Of a stretch of DNA of 64,000 nucleotides, positions 16,612 to 24,785 are shown one piece after another. The notes below the pieces were generated by a model. It saw only the letters and a program-made list of their open reading frames with translations, was not told where the DNA came from and did no database searches. Both the position numbers and the translations under genes were made by a program. This stretch comes from an uncultured Eggerthellaceae bacterium (GTDB lineage Bacteria; Actinomycetota; Coriobacteriia; Coriobacteriales; Eggerthellaceae), in NCBI GenBank assembly GCA_910588435.1, contig CAJUPL010000006.1, forward strand, positions 17,613-81,612. Reading direction: 5' to 3'. How positions within the stretch are numbered: position 1 is the stretch's first letter; every line of letters begins with the position of its first letter.

Positions 16612-18712
16612 CCCTCTTAGAGAACAATGAGAGGAAGGCGCCGATCATCAAGATGGCGAATCCAGCCCAGACCACGCTGATGAGCGGATTCACGCGCACG
16701 TCCATGTTGAATGAGCCATCCTGATCAAGCCCTTGGAAGACCACGAAGAGGTCCTCTGTGGGAAAGCCCAAGACACCCGCTTCGAGCTTCTGCTGCTGGG
16801 TGGTCTTCGATACCATCACCCCTGGCTGCACAGTGCCAACATAGCTGCCATCACGCTCCACGTCGAAGGTGACTTGATAGAGGACATCTCCGCCCTCATC
16901 TATGATGTCCCTGTGCTTGTAGATCAAGTCATAGCCTTGGATCTTGAAGGTGCTCTCAGCAGAATCTGACTCTTCGTCGTACGCCAAAGTGCCGGTCACC
17001 TCAGTGACGTACATGGAAGAGCCAATGAGCCCTATCAAGATGATGCCCACAGCCGCATGGCAGATGGCGCCTGACATCTTCGGTACCTTGCTCCAGACGG
17101 TGGCCCCAGATGCCTTGACGGTCCTGATGAGCATGAACGCGGAATTGAACATGAGCAAGCTTGCCACCAGGAAGCCTATGACGCTCAGCGCTCCATAGTA
17201 GAGCGGGCTCCCATGCTCTAAGAGCTGGCTTGCTGCAGGCGTGCCTGAATCCAGCATGGCCCGATAGCTTGGCTCAAGGTAGGTGACATAGTAGAAGATC
17301 AGCACTGCGAACAGCGCTAGAGCGCAGATGCCTGGAGCCATGGCCCTCTTCGCGAACTCCTTGCCAAGCGTCCTCTTCCAACCGAGCATCGGGCAGATGG
17401 CGATCAGCGCGCAATACAGAAGCCCCAAAGGACGCGCCACAGCGTCGTAGCTTGCGGCAGATAAGGACATGCCGCCTAGGGGCAAGAACGGAGGGAGCGC
17501 GGAGGATAGCGTCATGTAGGCCAAGATCACCGCGAACATCACCATCATGAGGTTGTTCAAGTAGAAGGCAGCATCGCGCGAGAGCAACGACCCTTCATCC
17601 AGCTCATCCCTTTCCACCACGCCAAAGCTCTTGCGACGGAAGATGAGACCGATGGCACCAGCCAAGATGGATGCCACTATCAATACCAAGAAGAGCACGA
17701 GCGACACGGGATCCCCGGTGAATGCGTGCACGGATTCCACCAGTCCGCTCCTGGTGATGAACGTGCCCAGCACCACGAACGAGAACGCCAAGCACGCGCA
17801 CATCACGCTCCAGCGCTTGAACTGCCCACGCTTCTTGTACACGCTGAACGAGTGGATCAGCGCCACGCCAATGAGCCAAGGCAGCAGGCTGGAATTCTCA
17901 ACCGGATCCCATCCCCAGTATCCGCCCCAACCTAAGACCACATAGGCCCATACCGCACCAAGGCCGATCCCCAGCCCCAAGAAGAGCCATGAGAACAGGA
18001 GGAAGGGCGAAGAACGCCTGACCCAAGCATCCGAATCGTCGTTGAAGATCACAGCCGCTATGGCGTATGCGAACGGGATGGTGAAGCCAGCGTAGCCGAT
18101 GAACAGGGTTGGGGGATGGATGGCCATGGCCCAATGCTCCAAGAGGCTGTTCATCCCAAGGGCTTCTCCCATCTGATTCAAAGCGCCGTCCTCTGTGAGG
18201 TATTGCGGATCCAGCAAGGCAAAGGGCATGTTGGATCCTGAGAACATGAGAACCGCTAGAAAAGCCAAGAGCACGCACTGAGAGACCCCAAGGGCTCCAT
18301 CGTCTATGCGCTGCGCATCCTTCCTAGACGCGAAGATCACCAGAGCATCGAACAGGGATATGAGCCACGCCCAGAAGAGCAAGCTCCCAGACCTGCCCGC
18401 CCAAAGCCCAGATAGCTTGAACAGCCACGCCAGGTCCCCAGTTGAATCAGATGAGTTCTTGACGACATAGTCAAGCAGCACATCTCCGCTCATGAAGCAC
18501 CATACCAAGATGAGGCAACAAGCAGTGAGGGCTGCGAAGCTCACCAAGGATGCGATCCTGCCCAGCTTTCGAAGGCGCATCTGGTGCTTGCCCTCTCCGA
18601 AGCGCTCAGATGAGAAGGCGAAGACGATGAGCACGATGGATGCAGCGCATGATATGAGCGCTATTGCCAGCGCTATGGTGCCTATGAGGGATATGGAAGC
18701 GGTAACGTCCAC
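16592..18712 (-). CDS. ccmF: Heme lyase CcmF
   Basis: A 706-residue polytopic membrane protein of the CcmF family with the Trp-rich motif VLGWGGYWGWDPVENSSLLPWL (about residues 230-250, shown in part) and many helices on both sides. A periplasm-type loop near residues 580-680 precedes a last helix. CcmF attaches heme from CcmE to CxxCH cysteines of cytochromes. Here it must work without a visible CcmH, since none is encoded nearby. It starts three bases after the ccmE stop. Confidence 0.93.
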   Translation of the reverse strand: MDVTASISLIGTIALAIALISCAASIVLIVFAFSSERFGEGKHQMRLRKLGRIASLVSFAALTACCLILVWCFMSGDVLLDYVVKNSSDSTGDLAWLFKLSGLWAGRSGSLLFWAWLISLFDALVIFASRKDAQRIDDGALGVSQCVLLAFLAVLMFSGSNMPFALLDPQYLTEDGALNQMGEALGMNSLLEHWAMAIHPPTLFIGYAGFTIPFAYAIAAVIFNDDSDAWVRRSSPFLLFSWLFLGLGIGLGAVWAYVVLGWGGYWGWDPVENSSLLPWLIGVALIHSFSVYKKRGQFKRWSVMCACLAFSFVVLGTFITRSGLVESVHAFTGDPVSLVLFLVLIVASILAGAIGLIFRRKSFGVVERDELDEGSLLSRDAAFYLNNLMMVMFAVILAYMTLSSALPPFLPLGGMSLSAASYDAVARPLGLLYCALIAICPMLGWKRTLGKEFAKRAMAPGICALALFAVLIFYYVTYLEPSYRAMLDSGTPAASQLLEHGSPLYYGALSVIGFLVASLLMFNSAFMLIRTVKASGATVWSKVPKMSGAICHAAVGIILIGLIGSSMYVTEVTGTLAYDEESDSAESTFKIQGYDLIYKHRDIIDEGGDVLYQVTFDVERDGSYVGTVQPGVMVSKTTQQQKLEAGVLGFPTEDLFVVFQGLDQDGSFNMDVRVNPLISVVWAGFAILMIGAFLSLFSKRDGNGVR

Positions 18713-18715
18713 AGA

Positions 18716-19378
18716 TCAGCCCTCAAGAGACACATCAGTTGCCGTGAAGGCACCCTCTTCGTCAACATCGCCAGTGATCACGACGCTAGCTCCAGCCACC
18801 ACGTCCTCAGAGAGCGAGCCAGCATAGATGACCTCTATGGTTGAGCCATCTGCTGGGTCTGACAGCTTGAACCTCACCCTTTGGTCTGCGGGGTTCACGT
18901 CCCCTTGCACCACACCTGTGACCTTTACCATCTTCCCTATGACGCCATCACCATAGCCACGCAGGCGAGAGACGCTCAATGCTGAATCTGTATTCTCGTA
19001 TTTGGAAGGGCACTTCGTCACCAGCTCAGTGCATTGCAGAGCGCCAGAGCCATCCATCCTTCCCGTGCAGATGGCGGTCACATTGTTCCCGAACGTTGAA
19101 GACGCTGACCCGTTGTAGATCACCTGCAACTGAATTGAAGGATCATCTTCAGGGTCATACAGGCTGAAGGTGAGCACAGACCCGTCAGAGCTGTAGGAAT
19201 CCGGAACCACGTTGCCTGAAACTTGCACCTTCTGATCAGAAGAGCTCAGCTTAGCTGCCTGAGCTACAGAGATGTTCGTGGCGGCGCTTCCACCACCAAC
19301 CACAGCGAGCATCGCTATGACGACGATCAACAGGATGCCTGATACGACGATGAGCCGCTTCTTCATCTTCGCCCCCAT
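18716..19378 (-). CDS. ccmE: CcmE-type heme chaperone with two OB domains and a CxxxY heme motif
   Basis: A 220-residue protein: one N-terminal membrane anchor (about residues 8-28), then two consecutive OB-fold domains. The first (about 35-125) ends with the heme segment LVTKCPSKYE, so the heme-attaching residue is Cys (C-x3-Y) instead of the usual His (H-x3-Y). The second (about 140-220; KVTGVVQGDVNPADQRVRFK onward) repeats the fold without a heme motif. The CxxxY form is known from the System I* of Desulfovibrio and some archaea. Start at ATG 19378 with GGAGG seven bases upstream. It is the first gene of the ccm operon, and a TATCATA palindrome lies 42 bases upstream. Confidence 0.88.
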   Translation of the reverse strand: MGAKMKKRLIVVSGILLIVVIAMLAVVGGGSAATNISVAQAAKLSSSDQKVQVSGNVVPDSYSSDGSVLTFSLYDPEDDPSIQLQVIYNGSASSTFGNNVTAICTGRMDGSGALQCTELVTKCPSKYENTDSALSVSRLRGYGDGVIGKMVKVTGVVQGDVNPADQRVRFKLSDPADGSTIEVIYAGSLSEDVVAGASVVITGDVDEEGAFTATDVSLEG

Positions 19379-19419
19379 GGATGCTCCTCCCATGCCATCT
19401 TGCAAGCTATCGCGAATTT

Positions 19420-19441
19420 GTATCATATCATCTTATGATAC
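19420..19441. promoter_or_regulatory. Operator-like palindrome upstream of ccmE
   Basis: GTATCATA-tcatct-TATGATAC, 8-bp perfect arms, spacer six. The same layout occurs at 24153-24172 and 28980-28997 in two other promoters of this block, so it is probably the binding site of one dimeric regulator. The GntR-type protein at 27.4-27.8 kb is a candidate. Confidence 0.55.
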
Positions 19442-19477
19442 TTGTCAGAGCAACACAAGGCCGCTCCAAGCAGCTAT

Positions 19478-19543
19478 TGCACGATGGAGGCCGTCCTCTC
19501 GGGATGGCCTCCATCGTGCAGCCCGGCAGACTGGCTGCCGGGC
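19478..19543. terminator. Tandem stem-loops downstream of the NrfD operon
   Basis: A 15-bp perfect stem, TGCACGATGGAGGCC/GGCCTCCATCGTGCA (19478-19520), is followed at once by GCCCGGCAG/CTGCCGGGC (19521-19543). There is no U-run on either strand, so it may stabilise the 3' end or separate this operon from the ccm promoter rather than terminate by itself. Confidence 0.45.
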
Positions 19544-19596
19544 AGAATGCTGGCTGCTAGGCCTTGGAGGGAGCCCCAGCAGCCTTCACCTTCTAT

Positions 19597-19653
19597 GCAT
19601 GAGAGGCTCTAAGAGGTGCAGTTGGAGAGATGAACGAGAAGAGCCTCTCATGC
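19597..19653 (-). terminator. Long stem-loop after the NrfD gene
   Basis: A 14-bp perfect stem, GCATGAGAGGCTCT (19597-19610) with AGAGCCTCTCATGC (19640-19653), has a 29-base loop and lies 18 bases after the NrfD stop on the minus strand. There is no clear U-run. Confidence 0.4.
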
Positions 19654-19671
19654 GTGCAAAGGGGGTGGTGG

Positions 19672-20631
19672 TCAGAGCAAGAGCCCCATTATCGTCTCAG
19701 ACACCACAGCTGCGTGTATGCCCGCAGCCAAGATCAAGAAGCGCAGCTCACAACCACCTATGAGAGCACCTGCAGCCCCTATCACCATCATGGGCCTAGC
19801 ATCCTTGTTCGCATCCTTCTTCTTCAAGAGCATGCAAGCAAGCGCCATGACCAATGGCAGCGCCAATCCCAAGACGATGATCATGATCCAGAATGGTGCA
19901 GCAAGACCGCCTGACACCAGCATTCCCGCAGACTCTGCCGCCGCGCTTCCGCCGGCGAACATGCTGCCAAGGAAGACGGCTATCACCAATAGCTCTATCA
20001 CTACTAGAGCTATCACGATGCGCTCCATGAGAGCAGCTGCCTTCTCAGCAAGCGGATCCTTCTTGTGCAGCAAAACGGCGATGATCTCAACCAAAGCCAC
20101 GCCCGTGTCGAATGCGGAAACAGTGAACAGCAGCGGCAAGAGCAGCGTATTCCAAAGCGGCACGCCGCCTGCGCTCATGAGCAGCATCCCCGTATAGACG
20201 GCAACGAATGCTCCAAGGACGATCCCTGCCCATGCAAGGCCACGCCGAAGCTTCAATGAGTTCTCCGGCGTATACCACTTCCACTTCTCATTGAGCCAAT
20301 TCCCAACCTGCTTGGTAGCAAGCAGGGCAGAGACGATGAACACGATCATGGCCAAGAACGCGCCCCATGCACCGTATGTCATCCATGATGTGAAGTGGCT
20401 GAAGCTTGCCCACATCATCAATCCTCTAGCCGGGCTGATGAGCTCTGCCAAGAGCAGCAGCAATCCTATGGCCAAGCTTGCGAACGCTGCATACATGGAA
20501 GCGCATACTACGAGCCTATGCTTGGTGGAATCAAGGAGATAGAGCACAGCAGCCATTATGAAGGCACCAGCGCCCATTCCACCAAGGAACAGATATAGGG
20601 CGGGCTGCCATCCCCATGTCAATTGCAACAT
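19672..20631 (-). CDS. NrfD-family membrane subunit (quinone-interacting)
   Basis: A 319-residue protein with eight to nine membrane helices, beginning with the NrfD-type segment PALYLFLGGMGAGAF. NrfD/PsrC subunits exchange electrons between menaquinone and an outside Fe-S subunit. Here the Fe-S gene lies four bases upstream, followed by two sulfite-oxidase-fold proteins, so this is probably the membrane base of one complex. It is the last gene of a four- or five-cistron operon. Confidence 0.88.
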   Translation of the reverse strand: MLQLTWGWQPALYLFLGGMGAGAFIMAAVLYLLDSTKHRLVVCASMYAAFASLAIGLLLLLAELISPARGLMMWASFSHFTSWMTYGAWGAFLAMIVFIVSALLATKQVGNWLNEKWKWYTPENSLKLRRGLAWAGIVLGAFVAVYTGMLLMSAGGVPLWNTLLLPLLFTVSAFDTGVALVEIIAVLLHKKDPLAEKAAALMERIVIALVVIELLVIAVFLGSMFAGGSAAAESAGMLVSGGLAAPFWIMIIVLGLALPLVMALACMLLKKKDANKDARPMMVIGAAGALIGGCELRFLILAAGIHAAVVSETIMGLLL

Positions 20632-20635
20632 GCCT

Positions 20636-21292
20636 CTACCTCCCTTCCCCGATCACCAAGCACGAAGGATCGTTGGGGGTGCCGATGGGCACTGCATTCC
20701 CTCGCGCGAATTCCTTGAGCTCCTCCATGGAGCCATAGCGAAGCGCACCGAACTTGCAATTCTGAACGCAGTAAGGCGTCTGCCCTGGAACTATCCCTGC
20801 ATCCAAGCAGCAGTCGCATTTGTCCATTGCAACTGAGTTGTAATGAGGAACGCCGTAGGGGCATGCCTGGAAGCAATACTTGCAACCGATGCATCTATCC
20901 TTGTCAGTTGAGACTATCCCCGCGTTGCCCTTCGATATGGCACCAGAAGGACACACGCGCTCACAGCTGGGCTCTGCACAATGCATGCAAGAGGTAGAGA
21001 CGTAGACATCCTCTTGACGGCTGTTCGTGAACTTGGTCACTTTGCGCCTGTTGGGCGTATCTTCAGAAAGATGGTTGTACTTCCTGCATGCTGCAACGCA
21101 GTTCTCGCAGCCGACGCATTTGTTCAGATCCACCAAGAAGCCATACTGCACTCCTGCAAGCGAATCTGCGTCATCTGCATTCGCCTTGCCAGCTGCAAGC
21201 GTAGCCGCAGTTGCACCGAATATGACGCATGAGCCGATGGCTATGCCGCCCTTCATGAAATCTCTGCGTGATAGAGCAACACTTTCCTGCAT
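20636..21292 (-). CDS. Tat-exported 4x[4Fe-4S] electron-transfer subunit
   Basis: A 218-residue protein with twin-arginine signal SRRDFMKGG and a hydrophobic stretch to about residue 40, so it is folded in the cytoplasm and exported. Sixteen cysteines form four cluster motifs: CVGCENCVAAC, CMHCAEPSCERVC, CIGCKYCFQAC and a final CDCC...CVQNC. This is the DmsB/NrfC/PsrB fold that wires a catalytic subunit to NrfD. Start ATG 21292 has GGAGGAGGG just upstream. The open frame continues twelve codons further without a better site. Confidence 0.92.
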   Translation of the reverse strand: MQESVALSRRDFMKGGIAIGSCVIFGATAATLAAGKANADDADSLAGVQYGFLVDLNKCVGCENCVAACRKYNHLSEDTPNRRKVTKFTNSRQEDVYVSTSCMHCAEPSCERVCPSGAISKGNAGIVSTDKDRCIGCKYCFQACPYGVPHYNSVAMDKCDCCLDAGIVPGQTPYCVQNCKFGALRYGSMEELKEFARGNAVPIGTPNDPSCLVIGEGR

Positions 21293-21329
21293 ATCCCTCC
21301 TCCTTCCTTTCATTCGGTCCAGGCTCACA

Positions 21330-21608
21330 TCAAGAGACCTCGATATGGACGTGAGCGCACTCTGGGCTCACGTCACCTCTATCGTTCACTGACCTGATGT
21401 CCATCTTGTATGAACCTGGCTCATCTAAGGTCAACACCAATGTCCATGTCAGATTCAGATGGTCTTTCGTATCCTTGCATTCATGCGTGGTCCAGTGCTC
21501 CCCGCCATCCAATGAGAACTGGATAGCGGAGACGCTGTGACCGAAATCATAGGCAGTGCCCTTGATCTCAATGGGATTGCCCGCATCTGCAAAGATGGTC
21601 CCGATCAT
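21330..21608 (-). CDS. Sulfite-oxidase dimerisation (Ig-like) domain, separated from its partner by one in-frame TAG
   Basis: Ninety-two residues forming the Mo-co oxidoreductase dimerisation domain (IKGTAYDFG, IQFSLDGGEHWT, EPGSYKMDIRSVNDRG). Its ATG directly follows the TAG stop of the upstream sulfite-oxidase-fold gene in the same frame. Without that TAG the two would be one protein of about 365 residues, the usual catalytic-plus-dimerisation layout. Possible readings are a nonsense mutation, readthrough, coupled restart at the ATG, or a sequencing error. UAG ends other genes here (for example the methyltransferase at 29868), so recoding as pyrrolysine is unlikely. No strong ribosome site precedes the ATG. 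Confidence 0.6.
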   Translation of the reverse strand: MIGTIFADAGNPIEIKGTAYDFGHSVSAIQFSLDGGEHWTTHECKDTKDHLNLTWTLVLTLDEPGSYKMDIRSVNDRGDVSPECAHVHIEVS

Positions 21609-22427
21609 CTATCTGATCTCACCACCAAGCAGGACGCCGATGTTGGGAAGGTTCTGATATGCCTCTCTCGCCTCATCGCTAGACGGGCTTGGCGGAGGCG
21701 TTTGGCGCTCCTCCAGCTCGATCGTCACAATGTCACGAGCGAAGTAGTTCGCGGATGTTGCGCCAAGCCAAAGCTGGTTGGAGCCACCCACTACCTCGGC
21801 GATAGGTGCACCGTTGATATCGAAGACGATGGGGCAGTAGCGCTGTATGACATAGGTGAGCGGAAGCGCTACCTGATAGCCATCAGCGGACGTGAACACG
21901 ATGGTGTTCGCACCCTCTTCGATGCCGGTGTTCTGGAGGAATACAGAAACGGGTATGCCGGTGACCTCGGCGTTCGCGCTCATGCGCCCATCAGCCGGGT
22001 TGCCCATGCAAGTGCATCCCATCTTCAGCTTCTGGCCTGCGTCAGAGTCGATCAGCTCTTGGAACGTGAAGGCTTGAGGGTTCTTGACCTTGCCCACCAC
22101 GTCTATGGACCAGTCCTCAGCCAAGGTGGAGTCATCCTTTGCCATATGGCCTTGGTCATTGCAAAGATACGATGAAGCATCCGCTATGGCCTTGATGACA
22201 GATGTGGGATCTATCTCATCTTGCGTGTAGCTGAATTCTCCTGGCACGACATCAAGAGTGACGATGTCTGTCTTGTAGTAGGTCTCAGCGCCTGCATCAG
22301 CTGCGACAGCTGAACCCGCAGGCACATCCTCCTCAGCAGGGGCGGCCACCGCGATGCCTGATGCCATTCCGCTCAAAGCCAGCGCAGACGTGGTGCCCAA
22401 TATGAGGGTCTTCTTCAATGTGCTCAT
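21609..22427 (-). CDS. Exported sulfite-oxidase-fold (molybdopterin-binding) protein
   Basis: A 272-residue protein with a Sec-type signal peptide (residues 1-28, no RR pair), followed by an Oxidored_molyb domain. The Mo-ligand Cys is probably in MGCTCMGN, followed by the family pattern ANAEVTGIPVSVFL. The usual HG-PVR-PG segment that holds the pterin is not recognisable and reads VGGSNQLWLGATSANYFARD instead, so cofactor binding may be altered. It ends in TAG, with the dimerisation domain continuing in frame. Start ATG 22427 with AGAGAGG upstream. It lies in one operon with the cytochrome fusion, Fe-S and NrfD genes. Confidence 0.78.
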   Translation of the reverse strand: MSTLKKTLILGTTSALALSGMASGIAVAAPAEEDVPAGSAVAADAGAETYYKTDIVTLDVVPGEFSYTQDEIDPTSVIKAIADASSYLCNDQGHMAKDDSTLAEDWSIDVVGKVKNPQAFTFQELIDSDAGQKLKMGCTCMGNPADGRMSANAEVTGIPVSVFLQNTGIEEGANTIVFTSADGYQVALPLTYVIQRYCPIVFDINGAPIAEVVGGSNQLWLGATSANYFARDIVTIELEERQTPPPSPSSDEAREAYQNLPNIGVLLGGEIR

Positions 22428-22500
22428 TGCACACCTCTCTTTCATACATGCCTGATCTGACCTGGAGCCGATCAGGCATGGCACATATCTGGAACGGATA

Positions 22501-24099
22501 TCAGGCAGCCTTTGCGTTGATCATCACCTTGTCGGGGTAGAGCGTGGTGTGACCCTCTGCAGTGGTCGCCCTGACTTGCAGCACATAGGCACCCTCTTCC
22601 TCGGGTGTGTAGTTGAAGTGCCAATACACCCATTTGCCTGTGTCTGTGTTCGGCGTGTTGAATGCAGTCCAAGTCTCACCGTTGTCCATGGAGTATTCGA
22701 TGGAGACGATCTGCTCATCGAATGCGTATGAGAACCCTTCGAATTCCTTGGTCTGCCCAACAGGGACTATCTCGCCTTCAGGGGTGTTGCAGATGGCAAC
22801 AGCCGGCTTGGTGAAGTATGCGTTCTCCTCAGTGAACTCAGCCTTCTGGTAGGGAAGACCCTGCTTGTCGATGCGCTGGCCGCGCCATGCATCCATGCTT
22901 GCATCCTCTGCGCGGAAGACGACATCAGTGAGCCACCTGCGGAAGATGGGTGCGCCCTCGCCCGGGAACCAGATGCGGCAAGGATAGCCCTCATATGGCT
23001 GCAGACGCTCGCCGTTGATCTCCCAGATGATCCAAGGCTGCTGATCTGCCACAGCCGCCATGGATACCCAGTGAGGCGACCCGCCATCAGAGCCGATGAC
23101 GTCGAACGCCCTCGCATCAGCGCTTGGATTCACGCCGGCTTGCGCCATGGCGGTGTACAGCGGGATGCCAGTGACCTCAGCGTTCGCGATCAGCTCAGCG
23201 GAAGAGCCGTTGTCAACGCACATGATGGTGCTGGTGAAGGTCTCCACTGCAGGGTTGTTGACGAGGTCTCCCAGCTTGACGGTGCCAGGGTTGTCAACGG
23301 TGCCAGAGAAGTTGATCTCCCAGTTGTTGAAGAGGTCATCGCTTGGCTGAATGTCATAAGCCAGGTCATAGGTGCCGTCTTCGAAGGCAGAGAGACGAGG
23401 CCAGTAAGTCAGGATGGTGTTGTCACCACCGATGGTGTCCTGATCGAAGCTGAATTCGCCCTGCACGTTCTCAACGTCAGTGATGCCCTGGAGCTCTTCG
23501 TACTTCACGTTATCCCAAAGCGTTAGCTCTTGACCAGGCTCGGTCCCATTGTGGCAGCTCATGCAGTTGCCCTGGAAGTTGGCCTTGCTGTGGATGCCAT
23601 GGATCAAAGAGCCGAATGACCTTGGAATGGGCGATGTGCGGTCATGGCACTCAAGGCAATCCTGGACGTTGATGTTGGATCCCAGACCATTGAGGATGGG
23701 CCAGTGGTTGTAGCTCAGATGGTTCATGACCAAGTCCCCAAGCCCCTCTGTATGGCATGACTCGCAGCCGCGCCCATCAGCATTCAGGTACATATTGTTG
23801 TACGCCCACGGTCCCCCGCTCCATGCATAGCCGTTGCTGATGGCGTCAGGCGTCCTCTGCACCTCTGTGCCATCAGGCAGCGTGCGGATCTCAGGAGCGT
23901 ACTCTTCTGCCTCCTCATCCATTATCGCGAAGGTGTCTTCAATGGATGTCCCTACCGGTATGGTGGGCATCACTTGATTGCTCTCCGCTGTTGCTGCGTC
24001 CGTTTCAGCTTGCTCTCCTGGGCTTGGAACACAAGCTGCTAGGGACAGGGTCCCTAGGGCGCAGCACAACGCGGCAACGATCACGATGCGCTTCTTCAT
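22501..24099 (-). CDS. Triheme cytochrome c fused to a sulfite-oxidase-fold domain, lipoprotein
   Basis: A 532-residue protein. Lipoprotein signal with lipobox SLAAC (Cys about 22). Residues about 90-190 carry three CxxCH heme sites (CESCH, CLECH, CMSCH) and extra His. Then comes a sulfite-oxidase-type domain (Cys in STIMCVDNG, then ANAEVTGIPLY; PCRIWFPGEGAPIFRRWL), and a C-terminal Ig-like dimerisation domain (IEYSMDNGETWTAF). It is expected outside the cell. Heme attachment would use the ccm system encoded just downstream. First gene of the operon leading to NrfD, and likely the electron-accepting or catalytic part of that complex. The c-type hemes need Sec export while Mo-cofactor enzymes normally use Tat, so Mo binding is uncertain. 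Confidence 0.85.
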   Translation of the reverse strand: MKKRIVIVAALCCALGTLSLAACVPSPGEQAETDAATAESNQVMPTIPVGTSIEDTFAIMDEEAEEYAPEIRTLPDGTEVQRTPDAISNGYAWSGGPWAYNNMYLNADGRGCESCHTEGLGDLVMNHLSYNHWPILNGLGSNINVQDCLECHDRTSPIPRSFGSLIHGIHSKANFQGNCMSCHNGTEPGQELTLWDNVKYEELQGITDVENVQGEFSFDQDTIGGDNTILTYWPRLSAFEDGTYDLAYDIQPSDDLFNNWEINFSGTVDNPGTVKLGDLVNNPAVETFTSTIMCVDNGSSAELIANAEVTGIPLYTAMAQAGVNPSADARAFDVIGSDGGSPHWVSMAAVADQQPWIIWEINGERLQPYEGYPCRIWFPGEGAPIFRRWLTDVVFRAEDASMDAWRGQRIDKQGLPYQKAEFTEENAYFTKPAVAICNTPEGEIVPVGQTKEFEGFSYAFDEQIVSIEYSMDNGETWTAFNTPNTDTGKWVYWHFNYTPEEEGAYVLQVRATTAEGHTTLYPDKVMINAKAA

Positions 24100-24145
24100 A
24101 TCCTTCTCCTCTCTTCTCCCTATAGTTGCCCATTGCGCTGCATAC

Positions 24146-24194
24146 TATCATATATCATATAGATATACGATATTTATTCTAAGCATGTATGATA
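24146..24194. promoter_or_regulatory. Cluster of TATCATA sites in divergent promoter
   Basis: TATCATA-tagata-TACGATA (24153-24172) with further half-sites TATCATA (24146-24152) and TATGATA (24188-24194). It lies in the AT-rich 131-base gap between the cytochrome fusion gene (minus) and the rhodanese gene (plus), so one regulator could control both directions. It matches the palindrome before ccmE. Confidence 0.5.
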
Positions 24195-24230
24195 ATATCC
24201 TCGCTATCCATCTTGCAGGGAGGAACAGGC

Positions 24231-24785
24231 ATGGTCCATCAGAAGAAGACCGTCTATGAGATCTTCGCCATCATGGCTGCGCTGTCCCTCGTATCAGTTC
24301 TTGCGCTCGGGTGCTCTGCGCCCACAACAGAAGATGGGGCTGCGTCCGCTTCGAATGCGGAAAGCTCCGCTTCTGATGCCAGCACAACACCATCAGAAGC
24401 GTCCAGTGAAGCGAACAAGGACGTTCCGTTCTCGCAGATCCCTGAAGGCTCGCTCATCACAGCGCAAGAGCTCCATGAGATGCTGGATGCGCAAGATGCG
24501 CCCTTCGTCTTGGACATCAGGAGCGCAGGCAAGTTCACGAACGGATTCATCCCGGGCTCTAAGAACATCCCTGCTGGAAGGCAGATAGATCTCAGGCTGG
24601 ATGAGATCCCGAAGGGACAGACCATCGTGCTGGTGTCTTCCGGCGAATCAAGGCTGGGAGAGGCTTGGCAGACATTGGTGGATGCCGGATTCGCGAAAGA
24701 GGACATCCTCGTGGTGTCAGACGGGATAGAAGCCTGGAGCGCATCTGGCTATCCACTTGATTCAAGGGAGAGCCTGGGATGCTGA
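24231..24785 (+). CDS. Rhodanese-fold lipoprotein lacking the catalytic cysteine
   Basis: A 184-residue protein with lipoprotein signal (lipobox LALGC), a Ser/Ala-rich linker, and a rhodanese domain (FVLDIRSAGKFTNGFIPGSKNIP, then VSDGIEAWSASGYPLD). Where active rhodaneses have Cys at the start of the loop C-x4-R, this one reads VSSGESR, so sulfur transfer through Cys is not possible. It may be a binding or sensing domain. Start ATG 24231, preceded by GGGAGGAACAGGC. It is the first of three overlapping plus-strand genes and its end overlaps the next start. Confidence 0.82.
   Translation: MVHQKKTVYEIFAIMAALSLVSVLALGCSAPTTEDGAASASNAESSASDASTTPSEASSEANKDVPFSQIPEGSLITAQELHEMLDAQDAPFVLDIRSAGKFTNGFIPGSKNIPAGRQIDLRLDEIPKGQTIVLVSSGESRLGEAWQTLVDAGFAKEDILVVSDGIEAWSASGYPLDSRESLGC

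Noticed and set aside
21606..21611. UAG read as pyrrolysine
   Set aside because: UAG is an ordinary stop for other genes here and no pyl genes are in view. Mutation or separate translation is simpler.
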